NCBI RefSeq assembly: GCF_017356015.1
Contig: NZ_JAFIQV010000029.1
Location: forward strand, 38,236-102,235
From: Azospirillum sp. SYSU D00513
Lineage (GTDB): Bacteria > Pseudomonadota > Alphaproteobacteria > Azospirillales > Azospirillaceae
Length of the DNA stretch: 64,000 bases
Reading direction: 5' to 3'
Shown here: positions 35,285-44,867 of the stretch, one piece after another
Numbering within the stretch: position 1 is the first letter of the stretch
Layout of the letters: every line of letters starts with the position of its first letter
Translations under genes and position numbers: made by a program
Notes under the pieces: generated by a model
Told to the model about the DNA's origin: nothing
Database searches by the model: none
The model's input: only the letters and a program-made list of their open reading frames with translations

Positions 35285-36187
35285 TCACGCCGCCGCGTTG
35301 CGGTGGCGCCAGACACCCGGCGAGACGCCGGCGAAGCGGCTGAAGGTGCGCGTGAAATGGCTCTGGTCGGCGAAGCCGCAATCGAGCGCCACGTCGCCGA
35401 GCGTCCGCGTGCCGTCCCGCATCAGCTCCTTGGCGTGGTCCACGCGCCGTTGCAGAAGCCACTGGTAGGGGGTGATGTTGGTGGTCCGCCGGAAGGCGCG
35501 GACGAAATGCCCGACGGACAGCCGGCATTCCGCCGCCAGGTCGGCCAGCCGGATGTCGCCGTCCAGCCGGGCGGCGATCATCTCCTTGACGCGGCGCTCC
35601 TGCCAGGGTGCCAGGGTGCCGCCGCTCCGCGCCGCCGTGACCTGGCCGTAGGCGGCGACGAGATGGGTCGCCAGGGCGCAGCTCACATGGTCGAGATACA
35701 TCAGGCCGATGCGTTCCGGCACGTCCAGCGCCGGCAGCATCGCGGCCACGATCGCGGCGATGGTCGGATCCTCGATGCACTCGCTCGGTTTGACGGCGAT
35801 GTCCTCGAACTGCTGCGGGCCGCCGTCCGGAAGGATCTCCTCCAGCATGGCGCGCGGCAGGTGGATGACCAGCGTGTCGAAGGCCGTGTGCATGCGGCAG
35901 GCGATGTTGCGCCGGAAGTCATGGATGGTCGTGTGCCCGGCCAGGTTCGGCGGGCGCGGCACCGGCTTGCCGTCCACCCAGATCTCCGAACGGAAGCTCG
36001 ACAGGTGATGGCTGATCAGGAACGCATCCTCGAGCGCCGGCGTGTCCAGCATCCCGAGCCCGCCGGTGTCGCAGCGCAGGCGGGCGATCCCGACCGTCCC
36101 CCGCCCGATGTCGCGGCGGATGACGGCCGGCTTCTCCGGCAGCGGGATGAAGCGCAGGTCCAGATTGCTCTCGGCGGCCTTTGCCAT
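35285..36187 (-). CDS. AraC family transcriptional regulator
   Basis: This 300-residue regulator has a variable N-terminal sensor domain and a C-terminal double helix-turn-helix (about 205-297). The first recognition unit is DIRLADLAAECRLSVGHFVRAFRRTT and the second LGDVALDCGFADQSHFTRTFSRFAGVSPGVWR. ATG 36187 has GGGAG seven bases upstream. Its effector and targets are unknown. It is convergent with the DUF3891 run. Confidence 0.93.
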   Translation of the reverse strand: MAKAAESNLDLRFIPLPEKPAVIRRDIGRGTVGIARLRCDTGGLGMLDTPALEDAFLISHHLSSFRSEIWVDGKPVPRPPNLAGHTTIHDFRRNIACRMHTAFDTLVIHLPRAMLEEILPDGGPQQFEDIAVKPSECIEDPTIAAIVAAMLPALDVPERIGLMYLDHVSCALATHLVAAYGQVTAARSGGTLAPWQERRVKEMIAARLDGDIRLADLAAECRLSVGHFVRAFRRTTNITPYQWLLQRRVDHAKELMRDGTRTLGDVALDCGFADQSHFTRTFSRFAGVSPGVWRHRNAAA

Positions 36188-36502
36188 GTCCGTCTCCCGT
36201 TCGCATGCTTGGGGCGAGCCGTTCCGGCGGCGCTCCCACCGCCTCGGGCGCGGCGTGGCTGCCGGATGCCCCCTTTCCGACACAGGCTACGCGCGGGGGA
36301 ACCGCAGGGCTATTGAGCGGAGATCGGGTTTGATTATGTCTTGGTTGGGCGATCCTAGACCTTGGTCTAGGATCCGTGGACGGTTGGCCAATGGAGGGAG
36401 GCCGGCCATGCAGGGCCTGCGGTGCAGGCGCGCCTGACCCCTACCGCCGGCTGCGGCGGAGGGCGGAAAAGAGGATGGGAAACGAGGATAAGGAACGGCC
36501 GC
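36188..36502. other. 315-base gap upstream of araC-type gene
   Basis: This region carries the araC-type promoter and the 24-bp palindrome at 36351-36374; the rest looks featureless. No gene was found. Confidence 0.5.
36351..36374. promoter_or_regulatory. 24-bp palindrome with 11-bp perfect arms
   Basis: GATCCTAGACC, TT, GGTCTAGGATC is a perfect dyad apart from the two central bases. It contains two CTAG tetramers, which are rare in such genomes. It lies 164 bases upstream of the AraC gene and 129 bases past the end of the FixJ-type gene. It is a likely regulator binding site; a transcription terminator is less likely because there is no T run and only a two-base loop. Confidence 0.6.
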
Positions 36503-37141
36503 TCAGGACGGCTTGGCGTCCTGCGGCATCAGCCTGTCCAGGATGCGGACGAGGTCCACGACCGAGTCCACCTCCATCTTGCGCATGGCCTGACCCCGGT
36601 GCAGCTTCACCGTCGCCTCGCTGAGGCCGAGATCGCCGGCGATCTGCTTGTTGCGCTGGCCGGCCACCACCATCTGCGCCACCTCGCGCTCGCGCGCGGT
36701 CAGCGTCTCGAAACGCGCGCGGTGGACGACGAGCCGGCGTTCCTGCTCGCGGCGCTCGCGGTGGTGGGAGAGGGCGAGCTGGATCGCGTCCAGCAGTTCC
36801 TGGTGATGGACCGGCTTGGTCAGGAATTCGAAGGCGCCGGCCTTCATGGCGCGGACCGACATGGCGACGTCCGCGTGCCCGCTGATGAAGATCACCGGCA
36901 GGCTGTTCCCGGACCGGGCAAGCTCGGCCTGGAAGTCCAGGCCGCTGCGGCCCGGCAGCCGCACGTCCAGCACCATGCAGCCGACATCGATGGCCGGCCG
37001 CTGATCGACATACTGCTGCACCGACGCGAAGCATTTCGCGTCGAGCCCGACCGAGTCGAGCAGGCCTTCCAGGGCTTCGCGCACCGCTTCGTCGTCGTCG
37101 ATGATCACGACGGTCGCGGTTTCCTCCGTCTTCGCCCCCAT
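36503..37141 (-). CDS. FixJ/NarL-type response regulator
   Basis: This 212-residue two-component regulator has a receiver domain (about 8-122) with the acidic pair in VVIIDDDEAVRE, the phosphoacceptor Asp in MVLDVRLPGRSG, Ser/Thr in IFISGHAD and Lys in FLTKPVHHQE. It is followed by a LuxR helix-turn-helix (about 145-205, LTAREREVAQMVVAGQRNKQIAGDLGLSEATVKLHRGQAMRKM). The KxxxGRSG layout is that of FixJ/NodW. It is third in the signalling operon, 8 bases after the histidine kinase, and is the likely output. AAGGGA precedes ATG 37141. Confidence 0.95.
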   Translation of the reverse strand: MGAKTEETATVVIIDDDEAVREALEGLLDSVGLDAKCFASVQQYVDQRPAIDVGCMVLDVRLPGRSGLDFQAELARSGNSLPVIFISGHADVAMSVRAMKAGAFEFLTKPVHHQELLDAIQLALSHHRERREQERRLVVHRARFETLTAREREVAQMVVAGQRNKQIAGDLGLSEATVKLHRGQAMRKMEVDSVVDLVRILDRLMPQDAKPS

Positions 37142-37149
37142 CACGTCCC

Positions 37150-38700
37150 TTACTCCCCAGCCCTTGCAACCGGCGACGCGGCCGGCGACACCGGCAGCAC
37201 GGCCTCGAACACGCTTCCGCGGGGGACCCTCGGCGCCGCGGTCAGGCGCCCGCCATGCAGCTCGACGATCGAGCGGCTGATCGCCAGCCCCATGCCCAGC
37301 CCTTCGGGTTTGGTGGTGTACAGGGCGCGGAAGATGTCCTCCACCGCGGATTCGTCGATCCCGACGCCGCTGTCCTCGACCCGGACGCGGAGCTGACCGG
37401 CATCCGCGCGTGTGGTGATCCGCAGGGAGCGGCTGTCCGCGTCCAGGGCCGCCATCGCCTCGACCGCGTTCATCACGAGGTTGAGGACGAGTTGCTGAAG
37501 CTGGACCCGGTCGCCCTGGATCCAGGGCGGGCCTTGCAGCAGGTCGGTCTCCACCTCGACGCGTGCCCGGCGCAGTTCCGCCCGCACCAGCCTCAGCGTG
37601 TCGGCGATCAGCGCGCTCATGTCCACCCAGCCGGGTTCGGCGGGGGTGCGGCGTGCCAGCGCCTGGATGCTGCGGACCACATCGCCCGCCCGCCGCGCGT
37701 CGCGCACGATCCGCTCGGCCACCACGCGGGTCTTGGGCAGGTCGGGGGAGTCTTTCGACAGGTGCTGAAGGCAGGTGCCGGCGTTGGTCACGACTGCCAT
37801 CAGCGGCTGGTTGACCTCGTGGGCGATGGCCGCCGCGAGCTCCCCCATCATGGTCAGCCGGCCGATGTGGGCGAGGTCGGCCTGGGACTTGCGCAGGGCT
37901 TCGGCGGTCTGGCGGCGCTGGGTCAGATCGCTGAACACCAGGATCGCCCCCTCGACGCAGCCGCGCTCGCCGACGATGGCCGAGCAGCGCTCCTCCACCG
38001 CGATTCCAGGTGGGTTGGCGCCTTCCCCCAGGTTCCGCCGGCCGCGCGACAGGAGCCTGGAGACGCGCTCCGGCGGGGCGAGGTCCCGGTTGCGCAGCAC
38101 GAGCGAGGCGAAATCCTCCAGCGGCTCCCGCGTCTCCTCGTCCACGACGGGGAAGACGCCGGCCAAGGGCTGCCCCGCGGCCTCGGCGGCCGTCCAGCCC
38201 GTCAGCGCCTCGGCGGTGCGGTTCATGTATTCGACCCGGCCCTGGGCGTCGCACAGGATCACCCCGTCGCGGATGCTCGCCAGCGTGGCGGCGTAGCGGC
38301 GCTCGCTCTTGCGCAGCCGGGCGTCGCTGGCGTGCATGTGCAGCGCCATCTGGATGACGGTGCGCATCTGCGGCTCTTCGAAAGGCTTCAGCAGATAGCC
38401 GAAGGGCTCCGTCTGGCTCGCGCGCCGCACCATGTCGTCGTTGGCGTAGGCGGTCAGGAAGATGATGGGAATGTGGTGGGTGGCGCGGATCCGGCGCGCC
38501 GCCTCGATCCCGTCCATCTCCCCCTCCAGCCGGATGTCCATCAGCACGAGGTCGGGCCGGCTGGAACCGGCGAGCCGGATGGCGTCCTCGCCGTTCGCGG
38601 CCATGCCGGCGACCGAATGCCCCATGCGCTGGAGCTGCTGCTGGATGTCGCGCGCGACGATGCGGTCGTCCTCGACGATCAGGATGCGGGCCGCGATCAT
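37150..38700 (-). CDS. Receiver-PAS-histidine kinase hybrid
   Basis: This 516-residue cytoplasmic protein starts with a receiver domain (about 5-120, ILIVEDDRIVARD, phosphoacceptor in LVLMDIRLEGEMDG, KPF lysine). A PAS domain (about 130-270, TLASIRDGVILCDAQGRVEYMN) and a FixL-type transmitter follow. The phospho-His is in MGELAAAIAHEVNQPLMAV near 305, with N-box LVMNAVEAM, G1 VEDSGVGID and G2 GLGMGLAISRSIVELHGG. It overlaps the upstream giant kinase gene by four bases. It probably takes phosphate from, or integrates with, the giant kinase and phosphorylates the FixJ-type regulator. Confidence 0.95.
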   Translation of the reverse strand: MIAARILIVEDDRIVARDIQQQLQRMGHSVAGMAANGEDAIRLAGSSRPDLVLMDIRLEGEMDGIEAARRIRATHHIPIIFLTAYANDDMVRRASQTEPFGYLLKPFEEPQMRTVIQMALHMHASDARLRKSERRYAATLASIRDGVILCDAQGRVEYMNRTAEALTGWTAAEAAGQPLAGVFPVVDEETREPLEDFASLVLRNRDLAPPERVSRLLSRGRRNLGEGANPPGIAVEERCSAIVGERGCVEGAILVFSDLTQRRQTAEALRKSQADLAHIGRLTMMGELAAAIAHEVNQPLMAVVTNAGTCLQHLSKDSPDLPKTRVVAERIVRDARRAGDVVRSIQALARRTPAEPGWVDMSALIADTLRLVRAELRRARVEVETDLLQGPPWIQGDRVQLQQLVLNLVMNAVEAMAALDADSRSLRITTRADAGQLRVRVEDSGVGIDESAVEDIFRALYTTKPEGLGMGLAISRSIVELHGGRLTAAPRVPRGSVFEAVLPVSPAASPVARAGE

Positions 38701-41700
38701 TCGAATCCCCGGTTTCGGCCTTTCAGAGGGAAGGTCACGACGAAGCGGGTCCCATTGTCCGTGCTGTGCTGCAAGGTTCCGTGCAGTTGGCTGGTCAGGT
38801 CGGCGACGAGCTGAAGGCCGACCGAGTCCACGGTATCGGGATCGTACCCGCCCGGCAAGCCCACGCCGTCGTCCTGCACGGACAGCCGGCAGGATCCCTC
38901 CTCCGCCGCCAGCGCCACCCGCAGCACCCCCTCACGGCCCACGGGAAAGGCGTGCTTCAGCGCGTTGGAGACCAGCTCGTTGACGATCAGGCCGCAGGGC
39001 ACGGCGCGGTCGAGATCGAGCTGGAGATCATCCAGGTCGGTCTCCAGCCGGATCGTTCCTCCCTGCTCGTCTCCCTGCTGCCCCTCTTGTTGGGCGTAGG
39101 CGCGGATCAGGTGGGCGCAGACGGATTCCAGATGCGCGCGCATCGGCACCCGCGCGTAATTGCCCAGCCGGTACAGGTTCTCGTGCACCAGCGCCATCGA
39201 GCGGACCCGGTCGCGGCTGTCGGCGAACAGGGCGGCGACCGCCTTGTCGGAGATCCGGTTCGCCTGGAGGTTCAGCAGGCTGGTGACGAGCTGAAGGTTG
39301 TTCTTCACGCGGTGGTGGACCTCCCTCAGCAGCGCGCCCCGTTCCTCCAGCGTCGCGGTCTCCAGCGACGTCGCCGCCTGCGATCCGAGGAGCGTCAGCA
39401 CGGTCACGCGCGAGGGGGTGAAGGCGTGCGTCGCCAGGGCGTTCTCCAGATGCAGCAGCCCGACGACCCTGGCCTGGCGGAGGAGCGGCATGCACAGGAT
39501 GGAGCGCGCCTCGCTGTCGCGGAAATAGGGATCCGCCGCGAAGGGGCCGTCCGCTCGGGTGTCGTCCACGATCACCGTCTCCCGGTCGCGGATGGCGCCG
39601 TGGATCATCACCGTGGGCAGCGGGTAGCCGTCGGCATCCTCCTGGACGAGGCGGACGGAGATCCCGTCGAGCCCCGTGACCGCCTCCGCCTCCACCCGCA
39701 GCCTTTCGCCGCGGGCAAGGATCAGGAGCCCGCGGCTGGCACCGGCATGCTCCAGAACCAGGGTCAGCAGCGTGGCGGTCAGCCGCTCGACGCTCGCCTC
39801 ATCGGACACCGCGCGGGAGATCTCCAGCAGCTTCGGCAGGTCGATCCCGTCCAGGTTTCCGTCCATGTTCCGCTGAACCTCCGGCACCGCCGCGCCGCCT
39901 TCGGCGGCCGGATGAAGGGCGGGGAGGGGCGCGAGAGCGGGGTGATCCCGGTCCAGCTGCCGGACCTTCGCCGTGGCCCCCCAGCGCGCGTAGCAGGCGC
40001 GGGCCTCGCGCAGGCAGGCGAGTTCGAGCATGGCCAGGCCGATCCGGCGGTAGAAGCGCGCGGCGCATTCGTTGGCAAGCGCCTCGACATGGGGCAGGTC
40101 GCCCCGCCGCGCCGCCTGGACGGCCCGGTCGTAGCCGCGCATCGCGTCCTCGGTCCGGTTCCCGATGCGGGCGCCCTCCGCCTCCACCAGGGCGAAGCGG
40201 GCCTCGAACGTGTCGGGACCGGTCAGCGCCCAGTCGCGCAGCTGGTCCCGGTGCCGGGCGAAGGCCGCCGCATGGACCGCGTCGCCCGGCCCGGTTCCCG
40301 CCAGGACCGCCCGCGCGAGGGCGGCATGGAAATGGAACTCCGCCATCTCCAGATGGCCGGAGGTGGTCCACAGAAGCGCCTCGGCCCGTTCGGCGGCGGC
40401 GGCGGCACCGGCCATGTCGCCGTCGATGCAGCGGAGTTGGAGGGTGCGGATCCCGTGCCAGCAAAGTGCTATGTCCAGGCTGCGGTTGGCGCCCAGCCGG
40501 GCCTCGAAAGCCGCGTTGTCGAAGCCCGGCCCGTCCAGCGAGCCGAGCGCGCCGGTCTGGCCGCGCAGTGCTCGCAGCGTCTGGAGCTGGGTGGTCAGGA
40601 TGTCGGCGCACAGCCCGAACTTCACCTGCCGGACATAGGCCAGCCGCACCTCCGCCGTCCGCTGGACCGTCGCCAGCGGGTCGCCGGCCATCAGCATGCT
40701 GGTGACCAGCGTGACGCTGGTGAAGCCGCCATAGGTGACGTCGCCGCCCTCCCGCGCCTCCTCGAAGGCGCGCAGAAGAAGGGCGCGCTCGCTGCGGACG
40801 TCGCGCGTCCAGGGAACCACATGGTAGGCGAAGGTCATCAGGACCCGCGCCCGGTAGCGGGTCCGGCCGTGCCGCTCGGCGAGGTCGAAGCCGAGCCGCC
40901 CGAAATCGTAGCCGGCGGCGTAATCCCCGAAACAGGGGCCGGCGACCATGCCGAGATAGGCGAAGCCAAGGGCCGACGCGTCGCTGTTGCCGTGCCGCAG
41001 GGACAGGTTCGCCATGCGGCACAGGATCAGGCAGACCAGGTTGCGGTCGCTGAAGAAGGCGGGCGGCAGGACGGCCGCCAGCACGTCCAGCGTCGCCCGG
41101 CTTTCCGGGTCGGCCGTCGCGGGCAGGGCCGCCAGCGCCTCGATGGAACGGCCGCCGATGGCCGCCCGCAGCCGCTGGTACTCCTGCCGGGCCTCTTCCT
41201 CCGACGGGTGGGCCGGCCAGTGGATGCCGACCTCGCGCAGATGGTCGAGGCAGACGCCGATCGCCCGGTCGCTGCGGTCGGCCGCCGTGTAGACGGTGAT
41301 CAGGAGCGCCGTGATGGCCGCGCGTTCGGCCGCGCGCTCCGCCCGCCCGACGAGGTCGAGCAGGCGCTGTTCGGCCGGCCCGAGGTCGCCGCTCAGGAAC
41401 TCGCATTCCGCGCGCAGGTACTCCAGGGCGAAGCTCACTTCGCGCTGCCGCTCCCAGCGCCTCTCGTCGAGCAGCGAAAGGCCGGCCAGGACATGGGCCA
41501 GGGCCGAGCGGTGCGCGCTGGCGGCCTTGGCGCGGTGGCCGGCCGCCAGATAGAGGGCCGCCACCTCCTCCCGCTCCCGCTCGTCCCGCACCAGGGGAAG
41601 GACGCGGTCATACTGGCCGACGATGTCGAACAGCCGTTCGCCGGAAGCATCGGCCCCTGCATCGGTGTCGGAGGCGCCGCGCAACGCGCGGGCGATCTCC

Positions 41701-43775
41701 AGATGCAGGGCGCTCCGCTCCTCCTCCGGCACCAGGGCGTAGGCGCCCTCCTGCACACGGTCATGAAGGAAGCGGTAGCTGTCCTCGGCCCGCAGCAGCA
41801 GTCCTTCCGCCACCACCCCGGCCAGCCCCCGCTCGACCTCGGCGGGCGGAAGGCCCACGGCGAGCGCGAGGGTGGGAAGCCGGACCCCGGCGCCGAGGCA
41901 GGCCATGCGGGAAAGGAGGGCCCGCGCCAGCGCCGGAAAACGCCCGAGCCGGTCCGTCATCAGCGTGGCGATGCTGTCGCCTGGCCAGGCCGCCCGGACC
42001 TCCGCCATGTTCCAGCACCAGCCCCCGGCGGCCTGGTCGAAGCGCAGGCGCCCCGAGCGCTGCAACGCGATCAGGAGATGCACGGCGAAGAAGGCATTGC
42101 CGCCGGTCCGCTCGTGCAGCAGGCCGGCCAGGTCGGCCACCGCCTCCGGCGCGCGGTGCAGGCCGTCGGCGATCATGCGCCGCAGGTCCTGCGGGGAGAG
42201 CGGCGACAGCGCGGTCTCCATGCTGTCGATGTCGCGTCCGGCCGCGCGGACGCGGTGGATCAGCTTCAGGAGCGGATGGCCGGCCCCGACCTCGTCGCTG
42301 CGATAGGCCCCGACCATCAGCAGGTGGCCGATGCCCCCCTCGGCGATCAGGCGGTCCAGCAGGTCCAGCGTGGCGCGGTCGAGCCATTGCAGGTCGTCGA
42401 GGAACAGGACGAGCGGATGGTCCGGGCGGGCGAAGACCTGGAGGAACCGCCGGAAGGTCAGGTCGAAGCGGTGCCGAGCCTCCTGCGGGGCCAGCTCGGC
42501 GACGTCCGCCTGCTCGCCGATCAGCAGGGCGAGGTTCGGGACCAGGGCCGTCATCAGCGCCCCGTTGGCGCCCACCGCCTCCCGCAGGGCGCGGCGCCAA
42601 TGGTCCCGGTCCAGCCCCGGCCGGCTGAGCACGCAGTCGATCAGCCCGCGGAAGGCCTGGGACAGGCTGCCGTAGGGCAGGCTGCGCCGGCCCTGGTCGA
42701 ACTTGCCGGCGGCGAACAGGCCGCGCGGTGGCACGATCTGCTCCTGAAGATGCCGGACCACCGAGGATTTCCCGACCCCGGACGGGCCGGCGATCAGGAC
42801 GACGCCCATCCGCCCGCGCTCGGCGACGCGGGCAAACGCGTCCCGCAGAGCAGCCGCCGGCTGCTCCCGTCCGTAGAGCACCGGCGGGGGCGTCAGCTCC
42901 TCCGGCAGGTCCTGATGGCCGGCCGGAAAGTCCGGAACGCCGCCGTGGGTCTCCCAGAGCCTCAGCGCGAGGCGCAGGTCGTGCAGGAGGCCGTCCGCGC
43001 TCCGGTAGCGGTCCTCGGCCGTCTTGGCGAGAAGCCGGAGCAGCATGCCGGACACCGCCTGCGGCAGGTCCGGAACATGGAGGCCCGGCGGCAGGGGCGG
43101 GCGCGCCAGATGGCAGTGCACCCATTCCATCGGCTCGCGCGCCGTGAAGGGCAGGCGCCCGGTGAACAGCTCGTACAGGACGACGCCGAGCGAATAGAGG
43201 TCGCTGCGCTGTTCCACCGGCCGGTTCATCCGCCCGGTCCGCTCCGGCGCCATGTAGGGGAAGGCTTCGGCGGGCAGGTCGGCCGGCGTCTCGGCCGGTT
43301 GGGCCTGGGACGGGCCGGCGCGGCCGAAACCGGTCAGCCGCACCACCCCGTCGTCGCCGGCCAGCAGGTTGAAGGGCCGCAGGTCGCGGTGCAGCAGCCC
43401 GCGCCGGTGCAACTGCCCGAGCGCCTCCGTCAGCGCCACGGCGAGGCGGAGCCGGCGGTGGAAGGGCAGGGTTGGGACCACCAGTGTGGAGAGCGTCTGC
43501 CCTCCGGGGTCCGCCAGGGTGAGGACGGGCGCCCCATGCTGGTGGATCAGGTCCAGCGGCTTAACCGACCAGGCCGGATCGAGACGGTCGGAGAGCCCCT
43601 GTTCCCGGGCGAGCAAGGCCGCCGCCCGGCCGTTCCGCTCGGGCGTCCGGATCAGGAAGGGGAAAGGCTGGCCCGGACGCCTCACCCGCATCAGGCGGGT
43701 TTCGCCGTCGCTTCCCAGCGAATCCATGCCGGGTCCCGGGCCGGGATCCGCCAGATGTTCCGAGTTCACGCCCAT
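38697..43775 (-). CDS. Trifunctional Ser/Thr (pseudo)kinase / AAA ATPase / GAF / sensor histidine kinase
   Basis: This 1,692-residue signalling protein has four parts. Residues 80-290 are a eukaryotic-like kinase fold (HRD at 129-131, APER at 176-179) in which the DFG motif is GFG (149-151) and no clear glycine loop is seen, so it is probably a pseudokinase. Residues 300-560 are an ATPase with Walker A GPSGVGKSS at 330-338 and LVLFLDDLQWLD as Walker B. A long helical repeat region (about 650-1250) and a GAF domain (about 1310-1460) follow. The end is a HisKA_2 transmitter with the phospho-His in REVHHRVKNNLQ near 1487. ATG 43775 was preferred over GTG 43805. It is the first gene of a three-gene operon. 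Confidence 0.93.
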   Translation of the reverse strand: MGVNSEHLADPGPGPGMDSLGSDGETRLMRVRRPGQPFPFLIRTPERNGRAAALLAREQGLSDRLDPAWSVKPLDLIHQHGAPVLTLADPGGQTLSTLVVPTLPFHRRLRLAVALTEALGQLHRRGLLHRDLRPFNLLAGDDGVVRLTGFGRAGPSQAQPAETPADLPAEAFPYMAPERTGRMNRPVEQRSDLYSLGVVLYELFTGRLPFTAREPMEWVHCHLARPPLPPGLHVPDLPQAVSGMLLRLLAKTAEDRYRSADGLLHDLRLALRLWETHGGVPDFPAGHQDLPEELTPPPVLYGREQPAAALRDAFARVAERGRMGVVLIAGPSGVGKSSVVRHLQEQIVPPRGLFAAGKFDQGRRSLPYGSLSQAFRGLIDCVLSRPGLDRDHWRRALREAVGANGALMTALVPNLALLIGEQADVAELAPQEARHRFDLTFRRFLQVFARPDHPLVLFLDDLQWLDRATLDLLDRLIAEGGIGHLLMVGAYRSDEVGAGHPLLKLIHRVRAAGRDIDSMETALSPLSPQDLRRMIADGLHRAPEAVADLAGLLHERTGGNAFFAVHLLIALQRSGRLRFDQAAGGWCWNMAEVRAAWPGDSIATLMTDRLGRFPALARALLSRMACLGAGVRLPTLALAVGLPPAEVERGLAGVVAEGLLLRAEDSYRFLHDRVQEGAYALVPEEERSALHLEIARALRGASDTDAGADASGERLFDIVGQYDRVLPLVRDEREREEVAALYLAAGHRAKAASAHRSALAHVLAGLSLLDERRWERQREVSFALEYLRAECEFLSGDLGPAEQRLLDLVGRAERAAERAAITALLITVYTAADRSDRAIGVCLDHLREVGIHWPAHPSEEEARQEYQRLRAAIGGRSIEALAALPATADPESRATLDVLAAVLPPAFFSDRNLVCLILCRMANLSLRHGNSDASALGFAYLGMVAGPCFGDYAAGYDFGRLGFDLAERHGRTRYRARVLMTFAYHVVPWTRDVRSERALLLRAFEEAREGGDVTYGGFTSVTLVTSMLMAGDPLATVQRTAEVRLAYVRQVKFGLCADILTTQLQTLRALRGQTGALGSLDGPGFDNAAFEARLGANRSLDIALCWHGIRTLQLRCIDGDMAGAAAAAERAEALLWTTSGHLEMAEFHFHAALARAVLAGTGPGDAVHAAAFARHRDQLRDWALTGPDTFEARFALVEAEGARIGNRTEDAMRGYDRAVQAARRGDLPHVEALANECAARFYRRIGLAMLELACLREARACYARWGATAKVRQLDRDHPALAPLPALHPAAEGGAAVPEVQRNMDGNLDGIDLPKLLEISRAVSDEASVERLTATLLTLVLEHAGASRGLLILARGERLRVEAEAVTGLDGISVRLVQEDADGYPLPTVMIHGAIRDRETVIVDDTRADGPFAADPYFRDSEARSILCMPLLRQARVVGLLHLENALATHAFTPSRVTVLTLLGSQAATSLETATLEERGALLREVHHRVKNNLQLVTSLLNLQANRISDKAVAALFADSRDRVRSMALVHENLYRLGNYARVPMRAHLESVCAHLIRAYAQQEGQQGDEQGGTIRLETDLDDLQLDLDRAVPCGLIVNELVSNALKHAFPVGREGVLRVALAAEEGSCRLSVQDDGVGLPGGYDPDTVDSVGLQLVADLTSQLHGTLQHSTDNGTRFVVTFPLKGRNRGFE

Positions 43776-43809
43776 GCGCCGACGGCCTCTTCCCGGGTGC
43801 GCCACCCGC

Positions 43810-43829
43810 CTTCCGCGAATTCGCGGAAG
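43810..43829. promoter_or_regulatory. 20-bp perfect palindrome upstream of the signalling operon
   Basis: CTTCCGCGAA is followed directly by its exact complement TTCGCGGAAG. The dyad is centred about 45 bases before ATG 43775 of the giant kinase. It could be an operator or a leader hairpin. It is unlike the palindrome at the far end of the operon. Confidence 0.5.
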
Positions 43830-43934
43830 CGAACGCGCTGTCCCTCCAGGGGCATTTTGACCGGCTGCATCCTAGCGCCACTTTCCAGCGGCCGGGAGTT
43901 TTCCCGGCGCCGCACCCGCGCGCGGGGGCCATCG

Positions 43935-44867
43935 TCAGGCGGACGGCTGCGGCTCCGGCAGGGGAATGAACTCGGCCTCGTCTCCGGGCACCGTATCGAA
44001 GCGGGCCGCCTTCCAGTCGGCTTTCGCCTGTTCGATGCGCTCGCTCCGGGAGGAGACGAAGTTCCACCAGATGTGGCGCGGCCCGTCCATCGGCTCCCCG
44101 CCCAGCAGCATCAGCCGGGCATCGCTGCGCGCGCGCACCGTGATGCGGTCCCCGGGCCGGAAGGCGAGGAGACGGCCGGGGCCGAAGACGTCGCCCGCGA
44201 TGTCGATGTCGCCGGACACCACGTAGATCCCGCGCTCCTCATGGTCGGCGTCGAGCGGAAGCGAGGAGCCCGCCCGGAGGATGGCATCGGCGTAGAACAT
44301 CGGGCTGGACGTCCGCACCGGGGAGGTGGCGCCGAGGATGGAGCCGGCGATCACCTTCACCGTCTTGCCCTCGCCCTCCAGCACCGGCATGTCGCCCGCG
44401 TCGTAATGGACGAAGTCCGGCTCCGATTCCTCGTCCCTGGCGGACAGGGCGACCCAGCTTTGAATCCCGTACAGCGACGAGCGGCCGGTCCGCAGGCCGG
44501 CCGGCGTGCGTTCGGAATGGACGATACCGCGTCCGGCCCGCATCCAGTTGAGTTCCCCCGGCCGGATGGCAAGCTCCGTGCCGAGGGAATCGCGATGCAT
44601 GACCTCGCCCTCGAACAGATAGGTGACGGTCGAGATGCCGATGTGTGGATGCGGCCTCACGTCCATGCCGGAGCCCAGGAGGAATTCCGAGGGGCCCATC
44701 TGGTCGAAGAAGATGAAGGGTCCGATCATCTGCCGCTTCACGCAGGGGAGCGCGCGGCGCACCTCGAACTCGCCGAGATCCCGCGCGCGCGGGACGATCA
44801 CCGTCTCGATGGCCTCGCAGGCGAGCCGGTCGCCGGCCATGGGGTCTTCGGCGGGGTGCCAACTCAT
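43935..44867 (-). CDS. Pirin family protein
   Basis: This 310-residue bicupin protein is of the pirin family; some members are quercetin dioxygenases, others act on transcription or redox. The N-terminal cupin carries the metal ligands in VRPHPHIGISTVTYLFEGE and GRGIVHSER (His, His, His, Glu). The C-terminal cupin contains LLAFRPGDRITVRA. AGGAGG lies five to ten bases upstream of ATG 44867. It is followed, on the same strand, by the signalling operon after 159 bases, probably as a separate unit. Confidence 0.92.
   Translation of the reverse strand: MSWHPAEDPMAGDRLACEAIETVIVPRARDLGEFEVRRALPCVKRQMIGPFIFFDQMGPSEFLLGSGMDVRPHPHIGISTVTYLFEGEVMHRDSLGTELAIRPGELNWMRAGRGIVHSERTPAGLRTGRSSLYGIQSWVALSARDEESEPDFVHYDAGDMPVLEGEGKTVKVIAGSILGATSPVRTSSPMFYADAILRAGSSLPLDADHEERGIYVVSGDIDIAGDVFGPGRLLAFRPGDRITVRARSDARLMLLGGEPMDGPRHIWWNFVSSRSERIEQAKADWKAARFDTVPGDEAEFIPLPEPQPSA

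Noticed and set aside
36351..36374. The 24-bp palindrome as a rho-independent terminator of the signalling operon
   Set aside because: The loop would be two bases, no T run follows, and it lies 129 bases past the stop codon.
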